From Amphirosellinia nigrospora (taxonomy: Eukaryota; Ascomycota; Sordariomycetes; Xylariales; Xylariaceae), in NCBI GenBank assembly GCA_004123355.1, contig SCHM01000004.1, forward strand, positions 992,001 to 1,056,000: a stretch of 64,000 nucleotides of DNA, read 5' to 3'. The notes under the pieces are model-generated. The model was given only the letters and a program-made list of their open reading frames with translations. It was not told where the DNA came from and did no database searches. Below are positions 34,908 through 46,783 of this stretch, piece by piece (positions within the stretch are counted from its first letter, which is position 1; each line of letters starts with the position of its first letter). The translations under genes were made by a program, and so were the position numbers.

Positions 34908-36402
34908 ATGGATGGCCTCACAACAGCATACCAGGCCAGATGGGCCGCAGCTATCGTGTTTCTTCTTGGTGCTGCGTATCTATGGCGGCTCAACAAGGTG
35001 ATGGGCCAGACGCCACCGGAGGCAGCCCGCGCATCTCCATACCGCTGGGCCGAGCATGAGATCAAACAGACGTATAAACGCGTTGAGCAAAAGCCGATCG
35101 ACTGGACGGAGCATCTCCCGCCAAAGGCCAACCGCCGCTATGTCGTGACCGGCGGCTCCGGCGGTGTCGGGGGCCAGATTATCCTGCACTTGCTCCAGCG
35201 CGGCGAGTCACCCGAGAGCATCCGGATCGTTGACTTCAGAAAAGTAGAAAGAACCGACATGAAAAGTGGCCCGGCAGCCAAGGTAGATTTCGCGCAGGCC
35301 GATATCACTTCTCCCAGTGCCACCCAGGCTGCATTCGATAAGCCCTGGCCAGCAAGTGTTGCCAAGCTGCCGCTGACCGTCTTCCACACGGCCGCCCTCA
35401 TCATCCCAGGCGAGCGCATGATGGGCACCTACGAACGCATCAAGCGGGTCAACATCGACGGCACGCAGAATGTCATGGACGCAGCGAAAGCCGCGGGTGC
35501 CACCATCTTCATCGCCACATCTTCTGCTTCTATTGCGCACGAGCCAGCTAACTACTGGGGCAACCCATTCCGACGTTGGCCCAGGAATTATTTCCAGTTC
35601 ATTGACGAGTCGGACTTTGACAAGCCGTTGCGTCCTCACTCGCGGTTTTTCGGCAATTATGCTCACACCAAAGCTATTGCGGAGAGATTAGTCTGTCAGG
35701 CGAATAGCCCCAACTTTCGCACCGGTGCCATTCGGCCATCTAACGCCATCTACGGAAGCAGCAATGGCGACCAAGTGGTTGGTGAGTATCTATGTCATCT
35801 TTCTTTATAGCAAGAAGCTATTCCCCTCGTCAAATCTAGTCTAGAAGAAATAAGCAAGAGCTCACAGATATTTTACAGGCGTGGTATTACGTTCTCAAGG
35901 TACTCAGAGTTGGATGACCAACATTGTGCAGAATTTTGTGCATGGCGGCCACATTTCGCTCGGCCATCTATGTTTCGAAGCGGCTCTGCTACGCAAAGAG
36001 ATGCCCAAATGCGCGGGTAGGCCATTTGTCATCACCGATGATGGACCACCGCCTACGTACGGCGATATGTACTATCTATGCCACGTGGCGGCGAAGACTC
36101 CAGTCAAGCTGACATACCTCCCTCCTTTACCCTTCCTCATTCTCGCCCACATCATCGAACTGGTCGCCATTGGGAGCAGGACGCCTATATTGAAGTACAT
36201 ATTCCCGGAGCCCAAGGGCACGCTCGCCATTCTACAACCGGGCGTGTTCCACGCCTCCTTAAATTTCGTGTCAACCGACGCCGCTGCCCAGCGAAGCGTC
36301 GAGCAAGGCGGCCTCGGCTTCAAACACGTTCACAACACCATGGAGGGGATGTGCCAGCAATTATTGGAGTGGAACAATGAGCACCCATCACCGAGCTCCT
36401 GA
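34908..36402 (+). CDS. 3-beta-hydroxysteroid dehydrogenase / sterol C4-decarboxylase-like SDR
   Basis: Extended SDR that oxidises a 3-beta-hydroxyl on a sterol-type substrate; Erg26 of ergosterol synthesis is the best-known relative, but fungi have several paralogues. Exons 34908-35781 and 35879-36402 (GTGAGT...TTACAG) give an intact 465-residue protein. An upstream in-frame ATG at 34857 is possible; I chose 34908 because residues 8-25 then form an N-terminal membrane anchor. TGGSGGVG (81-88) binds NAD(P). The catalytic pair is in YAHTK (near 252-256), preceded by IATSSASIAHEP. RVNIDGTQNVMDAA and TGAIRPSNAIYG are typical of the 3-beta-HSD group. A hydrophobic stretch near 365-390 suggests a second membrane contact, so an ER location is likely. 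Confidence 0.87.
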
Positions 36403-37593
36403 CTAAGCGTGAAAGGATAGCCGCTCTCGATAAGGCTGTCTATCACCTTACAGCTCACGAGTATAGGAGTTTCAAAATCATCGCGAGGGCGATCTCTAGC
36501 ACTTGTCGGGTTCTTATAGCTATAAAATAAACTAGACGATAAAGTGTAAACTGGAACTGGGGCGGTATTGGACATCAAGGAGGTAAAATCAAGGAGGGAA
36601 CAATTATGGTCATAACTTATCCGGGCTTTTAAACTACACGATATTCTCGCACCACTTTGCGCCCGTGGTCAAGCGCCGTATGATCATAATACCAGGAACT
36701 CTTAGTGACTTGTTCTTCCCTGCCGCAGATTGCTTTAAAATAGAGGATAAAAGTTAGAGGCAAATGACTCGGCCGCCCACATTACTCAGCGATTCCAGAC
36801 CCCGTAGAGACGAACCCTCCGTTCAAAGCCCAGCGATCCATATTCGGTGTAGTCCAGGTGCCGGCGTCTGCTTTATCGAGTAATGCATTTTGTCAGCGGC
36901 CACAGAACAAAACTAAATGCATGCGCATATAGATCGAGCCTGTCTTGCTAATGGACGCTAACATCGTGCAGCATGGGCTTCCGCAAACGCATGCTCGAAC
37001 GACAACAAACGCCGGCCGACGAAAGTTAGTAATCGGCATCTGAAAGTTCACAGTATCTCGCAACTCGGTACATCAAGTTGATTTCATGATACAATTGATG
37101 TAACGAATTAATTGTTTTGCCCTAATGGGATCAAGGTTTTCGTATTACTATTCACCCATTGAACCAAATGCCTCTATCCTCACTTAGGTAATCATAAGGC
37201 GTCCATAGATCCCGCATTTAGATCTGCAGACTGTAAAAAAGCAAAAGAGAGATCAGATTCCCGAGGTGAGATATCGAATCGCATAATGCCGTACGAATGG
37301 CGTGCTACAAGCTAGAGAGCGGGATCCCCAATGACAGACGGAGAACCCTCACTTCACCATTCTCACCATTCCCTAGGCAGGTAAAGGGCGTCCATCACAA
37401 TGATGCGTCATTACATTTCGGGTCTGTGAGTAGCAGATAGATATATAAATACAGCAGCGAAGTAACATAATGCGATATATCGCAGCATCACTCAGTCCCG
37501 TATTCATATTTTCCTAGCTTGATTCTTTGAGATATACTTAATCACACCTGTCGACTCGTATAACCAGATAAACCGCGGCGATCAACAAACATC
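36403..37593. other. Intergenic region, carbonic anhydrase promoter
   Basis: About 1.2 kb with no gene seen. The last 200 bp carry a bZIP-like half site and a TATA-like box (listed separately). Confidence 0.5.
37400..37450 (+). promoter_or_regulatory. TATA-like box and bZIP-like site upstream of carbonic anhydrase
   Basis: ATATATAAATAC lies at about 37441-37452, about 150 bp before the start codon. ATGATGCGTCAT, containing the CRE half-site TGCGTCA, is near 37400-37411. Both placements fit a core promoter; binding is inferred. Confidence 0.4.
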
Positions 37594-38291
37594 ATGACGA
37601 CCGAGATTCAGAAGAACCTCGTCGAGAAGAACGCCGAATATGCTCGCACCTTCGACCAAGGCCACCTGGCTCTTCCCCCTGCGAAGAAATACCTTATTCG
37701 TAAGAAGCCGTGTTGTCACGCTGTCTCTACACCACATCACGACTTGAGACAGTAATATGACAAAAGTTAGATTTACAACCCCCAGCTAATAGCTTCCAGT
37801 TACATGCATGGACGCTCGTATCGATCCCGCAGCAGCTTTCGGAATCTCGCTCGGCGACGCCCACGTCATCCGTAACGCAGGTGCAAGCGCAAAGGACGCG
37901 CAGCGATCGATCGTGATCTCAGAGCAGCTGCTGGGAACGCGCGAGAGTAAGTTCACTCTGAAGGGTTTTCTCTTTCAATGCTCTCAGTGAATCTACTCTG
38001 GAGAATGATTGACTAATTCTACAATCCCTCGAAGTCATTTTGGTGAAGCATACGGGATGCGGCATGTTGACGTTTACGAACGACGATGCGCATGCCCTCG
38101 TCAAGAAGAACCTCGGCCCTGCGGCTGGGGCCGAGCTCGCGACACTTGATTTCCTGCCCTTTCCTGACCTTGACACCGCTGTCAAGAATGACGTAGAGCT
38201 TCTGAAGAGGTCTACTACAGTTCCGGACGACGTACCAATCACTGGGTGGGTTTATGAGGTGGAGACGGGCAAGGTGAGACAGGTTGTTTGA
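37594..38291 (+). CDS. Beta-class carbonic anhydrase, short type
   Basis: Interconverts CO2 and bicarbonate using zinc. Exons 37594-37699, 37800-37946 and 38035-38291 give an intact 169-residue protein. Zinc ligands are Cys38 in CMDAR, His90 and Cys93 in HTGCGM; the Asp40-Arg42 dyad of the active site is present. [14 protein letters not shown] is the usual loop between them. The length and the compact core resemble the short bacterial-like beta-CA subgroup rather than the longer plant-like one. There is no targeting peptide, so it is probably cytosolic. The gene converges on the DUF3605 gene with 126 bp between stops. Confidence 0.92.
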
Positions 38292-38417
38292 GAGGGCACT
38301 CATGTGTATGGCTGTGGTACGGTACTTGAAACCACGTGGAAGTGATGAATGGTCAAAAACGAGACATCTACGAAATAGTCGGTTGTGTATATTTATGATC
38401 AGGAGACTCTCGTTATA

Positions 38418-39143
38418 TCACACTTTTCGGATGAGAGGAACATCGCCGTTGGTGACCTCATCGATGAAAGCGGGATCTGGGTCAAATAACATGACATGAA
38501 AGTGCTCAACTGCCTGGACCGATTTTAGAGAACGCCAGTTCTTGAACCATATGTACTATTCAGATTGGAGTGAGTGAATACGGCCTCGTGGGCGGAATTT
38601 GAGATGGCTTACATGATCACTTGGTACCCTCGAGCCAAAGGTCTTCAGAACGAATGCATCGATCTCAGCCCGCGCATTTTCGGTGAGGTCGTCGATAGCA
38701 GGGTCTTCCTCCAAGTCAAACTTAGTCCACACGACGAGATGTACAATTCTCTTATCGAGGCCGTACGGCCAGTCATTCCACAGGATTTTGGTATCCTCCT
38801 CGCATTCGAACGGCCTACCCTTGGGCGTCATGGGCACATCCCAGTGAAGTCTCTGTCTCAGGATAAAATTCATGACGCTACCGTGTTCCTGCTTCAATTT
38901 CCAGTTGTAGTCCAGATACTTCCTCAGCTCGGACGGCACGCGCTGGAACAGGTCGAGACGGTTGTCCAGAATAAGCTTCTGCACCTCGGGCCAGGTGTTG
39001 ACGTGGTAATCCTCGTCTCGCGTGCTGATGATGCCCAGATCTTTCGCGCTCAGCGTGCGCAGGAATTCAGGGCATTCTTCTGTCCTCTCCTTTTCTGGGA
39101 CGTTAACTTGCCAATATGGCAACCCGGCACTGAAACTTCCCAT
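38418..39143 (-). CDS. DUF3605 family protein
   Basis: A conserved fungal protein of unknown function. Exons 39143-38613 and 38555-38418 (GTAAGC...AATAG) give an intact 222-residue protein. Characteristic segments are [71 protein letters not shown] and the C-terminal [11 protein letters not shown] and [12 protein letters not shown]. Ignoring the intron would end the protein early at 38556 and lose this C-terminal block, so the spliced model is preferred. No signal peptide or membrane segment. Confidence 0.88.
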
Positions 39144-41027
39144 GGCGAGAATGTTGCAAGTGAATTGGAGAACAGCGCTAGGAGGTAACGGTGAAAATAA
39201 TGCAGGCCAATATTGTTTACATCAGGACTTAAGATCCTGAAAAAGAGCCATTTGTTTATTCAATAATGTATTCTCGTGATTTTCAGTTTAGTTCATTATC
39301 CAATGTACCATGTTTGGGTTCCATCTCCCGTGGTGGGAATCACGGTGGACCTTTTGTAATGGTTTGGTCCGTCTACGCAATTGGAGTGCCCTCCGGCCGG
39401 GATCGGCTAACAAGAATCAGGGGAATTGCTGAATTAGGAAGACATGGGAATGCGAAGCCATCCGTTAGAATCTCTCGGTGAGCCGTCTACCTCGTTCAAT
39501 AGCTAAAATCATGTTAATGTAACGTCCTGCTGCGTAATTAAACTTTTGGCTAAAAATCTAGACCATAAGAAATCTACTATATCGAGATAGTTCCTGATCC
39601 CTGCAGCACAGTACACCTTCTTGCGCAGCAATTCTAGTATTTAGCTTATGTAATTGAGTTTCTAAACCATTTAGTCGCAATGCATCGAATTGTACTTTTG
39701 CAAGGTTGAAAAGGGAGACAGAAATGGCGGTGCTCACCGCCATCGTTTCTAAAAGCTGGGTATTGCCTCAATATCTTTTGAGACACGAGATTTGAAATTC
39801 ACTCAAGCTCGTGTCTCATTCATCCCACGTGGTCAGCAACCCCACCATCTATTTGCTACAGATAAGTATCAACAGGCGACGCGACATCACCTTTCGTTTC
39901 TCTCGGGCATTGTTGCTCTATATGACACCCTCAGCCTGGTGCTTTAGGCCTTGGCGAATGAAATCTTAGCTCGGGCTTGATATATATTCCGCTCTTTTCG
40001 ATAAATCCAATCATTAATAACGGTGGCGGTAAACATGATTGGACCAGAGGCTTGCCATACCTTGTCACGACAGGCCTAGAGGCTTGCTTGCCGATGCAAC
40101 GCCGGTATCATCGTCCTTGTATTAATAGCATCGCGGCTCACGAACACCACATGATACTGATAGATATTGGATTAATCATTAAACGCAGCTGAAAACTTCA
40201 GGTCGTGGCTATCCAGCTCCCGAACTCCTTGCCCGCACTCCGAGAATAGTTCAAGTTAGCACCATATAGACAACGTACCTCGTGTGGGTGCTCTCACAAT
40301 GCCGAGATGTGCGTAGCCCACATTGATATCGAGGCTACGCTTCCAGATAAGCTCCCTTAAGCCATGAATATGATGCATACGGGATCATCGGAAGACGGAG
40401 AGTCCCGAGGGTAGCTACATTCTACAGTAAATGTGGGAGCCGAGAGCCAAAGATTCCCTCTAGTCGTGTAATGTCGCCAAATCGACGAACACAGAGAGTT
40501 TGACAGACAGGGTGTCACGACACAGTACATGCAAGCGCCACTATCTAACCGTCTTCCAGACCCTGGTGAGAGGTTGGGAGAACCAAACTATGTGAAAGAT
40601 CTGGAACGCTCAGCCGCGGTGTGAGTGAGGAATCAGGCACGCAAATGTACATTATAAGAGCTACGATACGCGTAGATTGTCAGCCCTCAGCCCTCGCTAG
40701 CACGATATGCAACGCGGAAGTGCGACGATAAGGCGAATACCTACAGTAGTCTTATAGCTAGCGTAGAACGTGCCCCGAGCCTGAGGCTTTTTGGGTTGGA
40801 TATTTGCCAAGGGCGGGATCTGTCGCCCCCTAGACCTCACCAAGTTTGGCCGCGGGACGCCACAAGGAGGGTCAAATGTTGGGTCCGTCCAGGTGGTGTC
40901 AGATTCTGATGGCCGGTAATTGAGATTGATCATGACGAATAGGGAATAATTCAAACGAATTAGCTGTGGCCGTGGGGCAGCTAATATCCATTTACTGTAG
41001 CAGCAGGACTTTGGGCGACGACATTGA

Positions 41028-41160
41028 ATATAAAAAGGGGCATCCTCCTACCCGTCGTTTGTTATCTGTTGTGTGATACGTTTCGTATCTTCGCCCGACT
41101 GGTCAAAATTTGGTTGACGTTTCTCATATCAATCTATTGCGGTGTTCGTGAGGTATGTTG
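41028..41160 (+). promoter_or_regulatory. Orphan TATA-like promoter with leader and 5' splice-site-like end
   Basis: GAATATAAAAAGGGG at about 41026-41040 is a strong TATA match. It is followed by pyrimidine-rich leader-like sequence and GAG|GTATGT near 41151, a good donor. No convincing coding exon follows: the first ATG (about 41194) gives 22 codons. It could start a non-coding RNA or a short, unrecognised gene. Confidence 0.3.
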
Positions 41161-41749
41161 CTGATCTTTTTTTTTTGGGCTTCCCCGCCTCCAAGATGAT
41201 CTTTGCCATATTCGCTACCTACCCCGCCCCCTCCATCCCTCCTAGAAGCCCCTCTATTCGCTAGGCATCAAGTTTCTTGAGAGAATTGCAAACGAAGAGT
41301 CTACAATCGCAAGATAGGAGGTTTCGAGATTAGATAAAAGCAACGTACCTCGGGGCAACAACATGATGCAATATGTGTCATGGAAACCGGCAGATTCTTG
41401 GGTGGTGGGCGGGACGAGAGTGGGCAAATAGGAGGGCGATGCGGATATGCAGCCGTGCAAGAGTGCAGGCCATCTCTTCGACCAAGCCAGGATCTAGCGT
41501 TATCCAGACCGCTGCATTACGTCAATAGTACAACCACGTCGACTGATTTGTGACTGATTTGTTGAGCAGTCACACAGAGCACACAAACATCAACGAGAAG
41601 GATCAGCTGTGTACCTAGGTAATAGAGCACCAGGTCAACAAACGAACAAACGGAGCCAAATTTCCACCGCCCGAGACATCACCGTTATAGCCAGCGAGTA
41701 AGTAACCTCCTCGTGTCTCAGTTCAAGGTCCAGCTCCAGTCTCTAGCCT

Positions 41750-41930
41750 CTACCTTAGTCTACTAAGGTATCTACCTACATAGTAAGTTAGGTAGAAGGA
41801 GAGATGGCATGAAGCACATATACACAATTAAATACGATGGCCCAGCTTAGTACAGTTTGGGTATAAGTTAGCAGCCTAACTTGCCCACTACGTACTAAGG
41901 TAGGAACCTACCTGACGGTTACCCCACCAT
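41750..41930. repeat. Cluster of TAGGTA/TACCTA motifs
   Basis: At least six copies of TACCTA, TAGGTA or close variants in either orientation within 180 bp, together with CTAAGGTA repeats. Similar short clusters occur near 1.82-1.93, 2.36, 17.77 and 55.85-56.03 kb, always between genes. Confidence 0.5.
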
Positions 41931-42320
41931 CGCGCAGTCCAACCCCACTACAGCAACCTACTTATGTACGTCGGTACCTTTTGGCGCAGCTGCTGCACCA
42001 AGCACCAAGCATTGTACCTCCAGCTCCATCATCGTCCAATTGCCCAGTCGCTAGTTCCACATGCTCATTGCTTCCAGTTCCCATGTTTTGCCCCTGCCCC
42101 TGCCCCTCCTCTCTACCCGCCGTGTACACATCAGCGGCGAGAAGAGTTAAAACCCTGGCTTCCCTCACCTACTTTTCTCCTCTCCTCCAAACGTCCTATA
42201 TATATCTCGAGGCACTTGGTCCGACTTCGTGCTACCTTTGCCGTTTAATTGTACAGCACTGACAGCACTGTACCCTGACAGAGCTCTAGATAATAAGCCT
42301 TGCTGCTTCGTTCTTCCACA

Positions 42321-44518
42321 ATGGCTCAGGCTATCAAGAGTGCGTTACCCTCGCACCTGAAGTCCCAACTAGGCGGGAAGGACTCGGATGCCGAGTTTAC
42401 AGGCAGACACCATGGAAAGACCCGGTCACATATGGTGAGTACGCCTGTTTCGGCTTTCATGTCAATTCACTTCCTCGGCGCTTTCAACGTCTGCGACATC
42501 CCACCCACCCCATTTTCTGTACCTTGACAGGAAGCCCACATACACAAAGAGCCGTCAAGGTTGCTTCTTAACCTCCTGTTCTCTATTGTATTGCCCCCCG
42601 GGTCATTGTGTACTGCTGAAAAGCCAAATACACTTTCACACTACAAGTCTTGGCCTCCGCGGGCCAGGAAGTCCCAGGAACCTCGACGCAAACCCAAGCC
42701 TACAGATGCTCTTACGCAATACTATTTGTCTCCCTTAACACATTGCTCATTTGCCTCGCATTGGTGTATTACGTTGGTGGTTCGTCGAATCATTAGACAC
42801 AGACTCCCCCTCTCCGTAGGAGCAACCAATTCCCAATGCGCCAGCTGCTTAGACGCCACGAACCTACCCGTTTCTTGTTTTATGTCCACCATCATGACCA
42901 TCATGGTGAGCCAAATACTAATTGACGCCATCAAGGCCTTCGAGAATGCCTCAACCAACGTCGCTGCCGCGCAGATGAGGAATGCTTTGACAGAGCTCGC
43001 CGAAACTGTCAAAGAGCCAGAGCAGAAGAAGGTCAGTCACGTCTTACTTATACGTTCTACCCAGTCTACCTCTAACAGTTGTGGCAGCTGTTCGAGACAG
43101 AAATGGACAACTTCTTCTCCCTCTTCCGACGATACCTCAACGACAAGGCTAAGGGAAATGCTGTGTACGTAAACAAATTCGAGGCCCGGGTCGATAATAT
43201 CCACTAACAGAAGCGAAAATAGTGATTGGGATCGCATTGCCCCTCCGGCTCAGAACCAGGTCGTTGATTACGAAGATCTCGCTAACTCCGAATCCGTGGG
43301 CTTCTTGAACAAACTGGCTGTTCTCAAGCTAAATGGTGGTCTGGGTACTTCGATGGGTTGCGTTGGCCCCAAATCAGTCATCGAAGTCCGTGATGGCATG
43401 TCATTCCTCGACATGTCTGTCCGCCAGGTCGAATACCTCAACCGAACCTACAATACCAACGTCCCCTTCATTCTAATGAACTCGTTCAACACAAACGATG
43501 ACACTGCTGCTATCATCAAGAAGTACGAGGGCCACAACGTCGACATCGTGACCTTCAATCAATCTCGGTACCCCAGAATTTACAAGGACTCGCTCCTCCC
43601 CGTCCCCAAGAGCTTTGATTCCTCGATTTCCGAATGGTACCCTCCAGGACACGGTGACGTCTTTGAGTCACTCTACAACTCTGGCGTCCTAGACAAATTG
43701 ATCGACCGTGGTATTGAGATTATTTTCCTGTCTAACGTTGATAACCTGGGAGCAGTGGTGGACCTGCGTGTTCTCCAGCACATGGTTGAGACTGATGCTG
43801 AGTACATCATGGAATTGACCAACAAGACGAAGGCTGATGTCAAGGGTGGTACCATCATTGACTACGAGGGTTCCGTTCGCCTTCTTGAAATTGCTCAAGT
43901 TCCCAAAGAGCACACCAACGAATTCAAGTCCATCAAGAAGTTTAAGTACTTCAACACAACAACATTTGGATGAACGTGAAGGCTATTAAGCGTGTTGTCG
44001 AGAATGATGAGCTAGAGATGGAGATCATCCCCAACGGCAAGTCTATTCCTGGTGACAAGAAGGGCGAGTCGGATATCTCGATTCTCCAGCTCGAGACTGC
44101 GGTTGGTGCTGCCATCCGTCATTTCAAGAACGCCCACGGTGTCAACGTTCCCCGTCGACGATTCTTGCCGGTCAAGACTTGCTCAGATCTGATGCTTGTC
44201 AAGTCTGACCTGTACGCTGTCAAGCACGGTCAGCTGCAGATGAATCCTAGCCGCTTCGGCGGTGCTCCGTTCTCCGCTATCAAGCTGGGTAGTGACTTCA
44301 AGAAGGTATCGGATTTCCAGAAGCGAATCCCCTCGATTCCTAAAATCATCGAGCTTGATCACTTGACCATCACGGGTAATGTGAATCTTCATCGGGGTGT
44401 CACGTTGAAGGGAACAGTGATTATCGTCGCTACTGAAGGTTCCACAATCGATATTCCTCCGGGATCAATCCTAGAGAATGTGGTCGTCCAAGGCAGCTTG
44501 CGTTTGTTGGAACATTAG
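42321..44518 (+). CDS. UTP-glucose-1-phosphate uridylyltransferase (one frameshift)
   Basis: Makes UDP-glucose from UTP and glucose-1-phosphate for glycogen, trehalose and cell-wall glucan; cytosolic and usually essential. Exons: 42321-42434, 42531-42559, about 42911 or 42936-43031, 43088-43164 and 43223-44518. Landmarks are [12 protein letters not shown] (nucleotide-binding loop), [76 protein letters not shown] and the C-terminal beta-helix ending in [11 protein letters not shown]. One base is missing at about 43955-43958: TTC AAC AC AAC AAC should read FNTNNIWM. The exon 2/3 junction is uncertain: an acceptor at 42910 is in frame ([15 protein letters not shown]), while joining straight to AFENAS at 42936 needs one more base. 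Confidence 0.93.
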
Positions 44519-45293
44519 AGTCCTTATTCTTTCTCTGGTTTACTTGGGACGTGGTTTCAAAGTTAAACCAGCTTGCCTCGGGCGCATGTTTCAGTAGTCT
44601 CAGGCGTGCTTGATAATGGTAGATCACATAATAGAGGCGGCCATCATGTGTAATGAGAAGAACGAATATGGGCAAGTACGCCTATGAGGAAGATAATAAA
44701 AGTAAAACGTCTGCGGACAAGAAATAGAACGCGAGGAGGGATCAACAGTTTAGATCCGGTCACCTATCCATTAAAAAGATTATTCACCAGAGCTTCATAT
44801 TTTTCGCTGTTGTTATTGTGCAAGGAGAGCTTAACATTCTACCTATTTCCATGCCCGCTAGTATCGTGGACCTTGTTTTTTAGGCTCTGTGGGAAGCCAG
44901 CGCCCTCACTCTGATCCATTTCCATGGGCTGTGGGATGCTATTCAGCATTCTATTCATGTGTATGACACGTGCAGAAGACCAGTAAGATATCGTCGCATA
45001 TTCCATCCAACTCTCTCCCATATTCTCACAGGGGATATCTTGGAGATATCTCTTAAAAGTCGGTCGCGTAGGCCGGCTCTTCCCATTTAGTGTAGATGAT
45101 GAAAGCCGTCAAGATGATCTTAGCCTTTTCTGTACTACATATGGAGCGTCGTGGCCGTGATTCTGTTTACTGCAGGATCTGACTGTTCTGGAAACCATTA
45201 TTTTCCGCCTGCCTCGGTTCTTGGGCGATATTTCGACGTTCGTCAGTTCACGGATGTTCCAGGCGCTGAGGCCTGAATCTTGTCTGCAACGAT
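44519..45293. other. Convergent intergenic region
   Basis: The 3' regions of the UGP1-type gene and the ING gene meet here. A frame at 45109-45297 (-) could be a spliced extension of the ING C-terminus, but this is unsupported. No other gene seen. Confidence 0.45.
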
Positions 45294-46783
45294 TCATTGC
45301 AGTCTCTTCTTCGGGCTGGCCTCGATCTCGTCTGATATCAGGGATACCATGCTAAGTGAAGTGAGAACTCTATAAGGTAGTGTCGTCTCGAGTTTCATTA
45401 GAATGCCTACTTTCTTCTTCTTCAAATTTTCTGCGCGCTCGGCACTACACGTAGGGCAGTACCAGCGGCCCTCGGGCTCTGATTTCAACCCGACACAGCT
45501 CCAATGGAACCACTCGAACGGGCAAGAGGGATTGTCACATGCCACCATATCGCCATACGATACCGCCTGGCACAGACAGTACCTCTTGCCCTCCTCATCC
45601 TCGTCGTCATCGATGCCCGAGACGCCGTCAGAACCTGAGACGTCTTCGTCGTCATCCCGATCGACCATCTCCTCATCTTTATCGACGTCTATGCTACCTT
45701 TATGTCTGTGGCTCCCATTATGGCTGGGGCCGGGGGTACCGCTTCCCGCGCGAGAGCCACGACGAGATGATGGCGCGGAATCTGCGTCTGAAAGCTCGCT
45801 ATCGGCCGTCGAGGCTGGAGAGCCCTTCGAGTGCCCTGCTCGCTTAACGCGGGATAATGTTGATTTCGAAGTCGGGGGCTTCTTGCGTACGATTGCTCCT
45901 GGCGTACCCTTCCGTCCGGCTCCATTGCTCGATGCTTTTGTAACTCCTTTAGGACCAGCGCTCCCCGCCCTACTTGAGGCACCTGGCGTCCCTGCCTTCG
46001 GTGTCCCCGGTCCCATAGATGAATGTCGTGCCAGCCCGCTTGGGTTAGCTGGGATATTGCCTATACCGGAAGCCGTCCGTGGGCCCCGCTTAGGAACACC
46101 ACTCCCAGGTCCGGCAGATAATTCACGATGGTTTCGATTCAGTATCATACTTGCGGCGGGGGATGTTGGCGCAGAGGAAGAGATATGAGCTTGTGACTGT
46201 GCAGTACGTGCCACCTGCGAGGTAGGCAGCCTAGCGGCGGCAGGCGTGGCATTGCTATGTATCGGGTTAAGCGGCGCCGAGTTGGTGGTGACGGCCAGCA
46301 CTCTAACAGAGGTGTTACTATTGGCGGCACTCGGCCGAATCAGGGACGGTATCTCGTCGGGGTCGGTGAAGCCCGGCTCGCCTCTATCGCTCAACTGCTT
46401 GATCTGGATGTCGAGGTATTTCAAATGCTTGTCGTATAGATTCTGCGCCCTCTGCGACAAGGCAACCTTCTCGTCGGCGAGCTTCTCAGCGCGTGTATAG
46501 TTGTCTCTTATCGTCTCGCGTAGTTGGTGCTCGCGCGGATTATTGTGGTGGCTGCCATTCGAGCGTATGAAGCGCTGGATCTTGTTGTCGCACTCTTCGA
46601 TGGTCTTGATGCAGTCGTGATATGAGCGGTCTTTGTCGGCGATCTCGTCTTGGATGAAGCGAACCTCTTCGGGAGGTTGGCCATGCGGTGGATGAACTCC
46701 TCGAGGATGATGACGGGGTCTTGCGCTTCGATAGACGGCGCCATCTTCTTCACGAAGTCTATGGAGAGGTCGTCTCTGGGCAT
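45294..46783 (-). CDS. ING-family PHD-finger protein (one frameshift)
   Basis: ING proteins are subunits of histone acetyltransferase or deacetylase complexes and read H3K4me3 through a C-terminal PHD finger. The N-terminal ING helix is seen ([20 protein letters not shown], then [25 protein letters not shown] and [15 protein letters not shown]). A long Ser/Pro/Ala/Gly-rich basic linker and an acidic [10 protein letters not shown] segment follow. The PHD finger is near residues 400-447, with a C4HC3 pattern from [20 protein letters not shown] through [10 protein letters not shown] to [17 protein letters not shown] is closer to yeast Yng1 than to Pho23, a weak hint for NuA3-type function. One C is missing at 46671-46673 (ANLPEEV); with it the frame gives about 496 residues. 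The last about 45 residues may be intron read-through after LKKKK. Confidence 0.88.

Larger units (their letters stand above)
39144..42320. other. Gene-poor region before the UGP1-type gene
   Basis: About 3.2 kb. No family is recognisable. It holds a TATA-like element with a leader-like stretch near 41.03-41.16 kb, a short poly-T at about 41168-41178, and a dense cluster of TAGGTA/TACCTA motifs at 41.75-41.96 kb that probably belongs to the UGP1-type promoter. CCCCTG repeats are at 42.09-42.11 kb. Confidence 0.5.

Noticed and set aside
38556-38612. Unspliced C-terminus of the DUF3605 protein
   Set aside because: A GTAAGC...AATAG intron restores the conserved WFKNWRS and EHFHVMLF segments.
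45109-45297. Extra 3' exon of the ING gene
   Set aside because: A possible splice exists, but ING proteins normally end soon after the PHD finger and the added residues resemble nothing.
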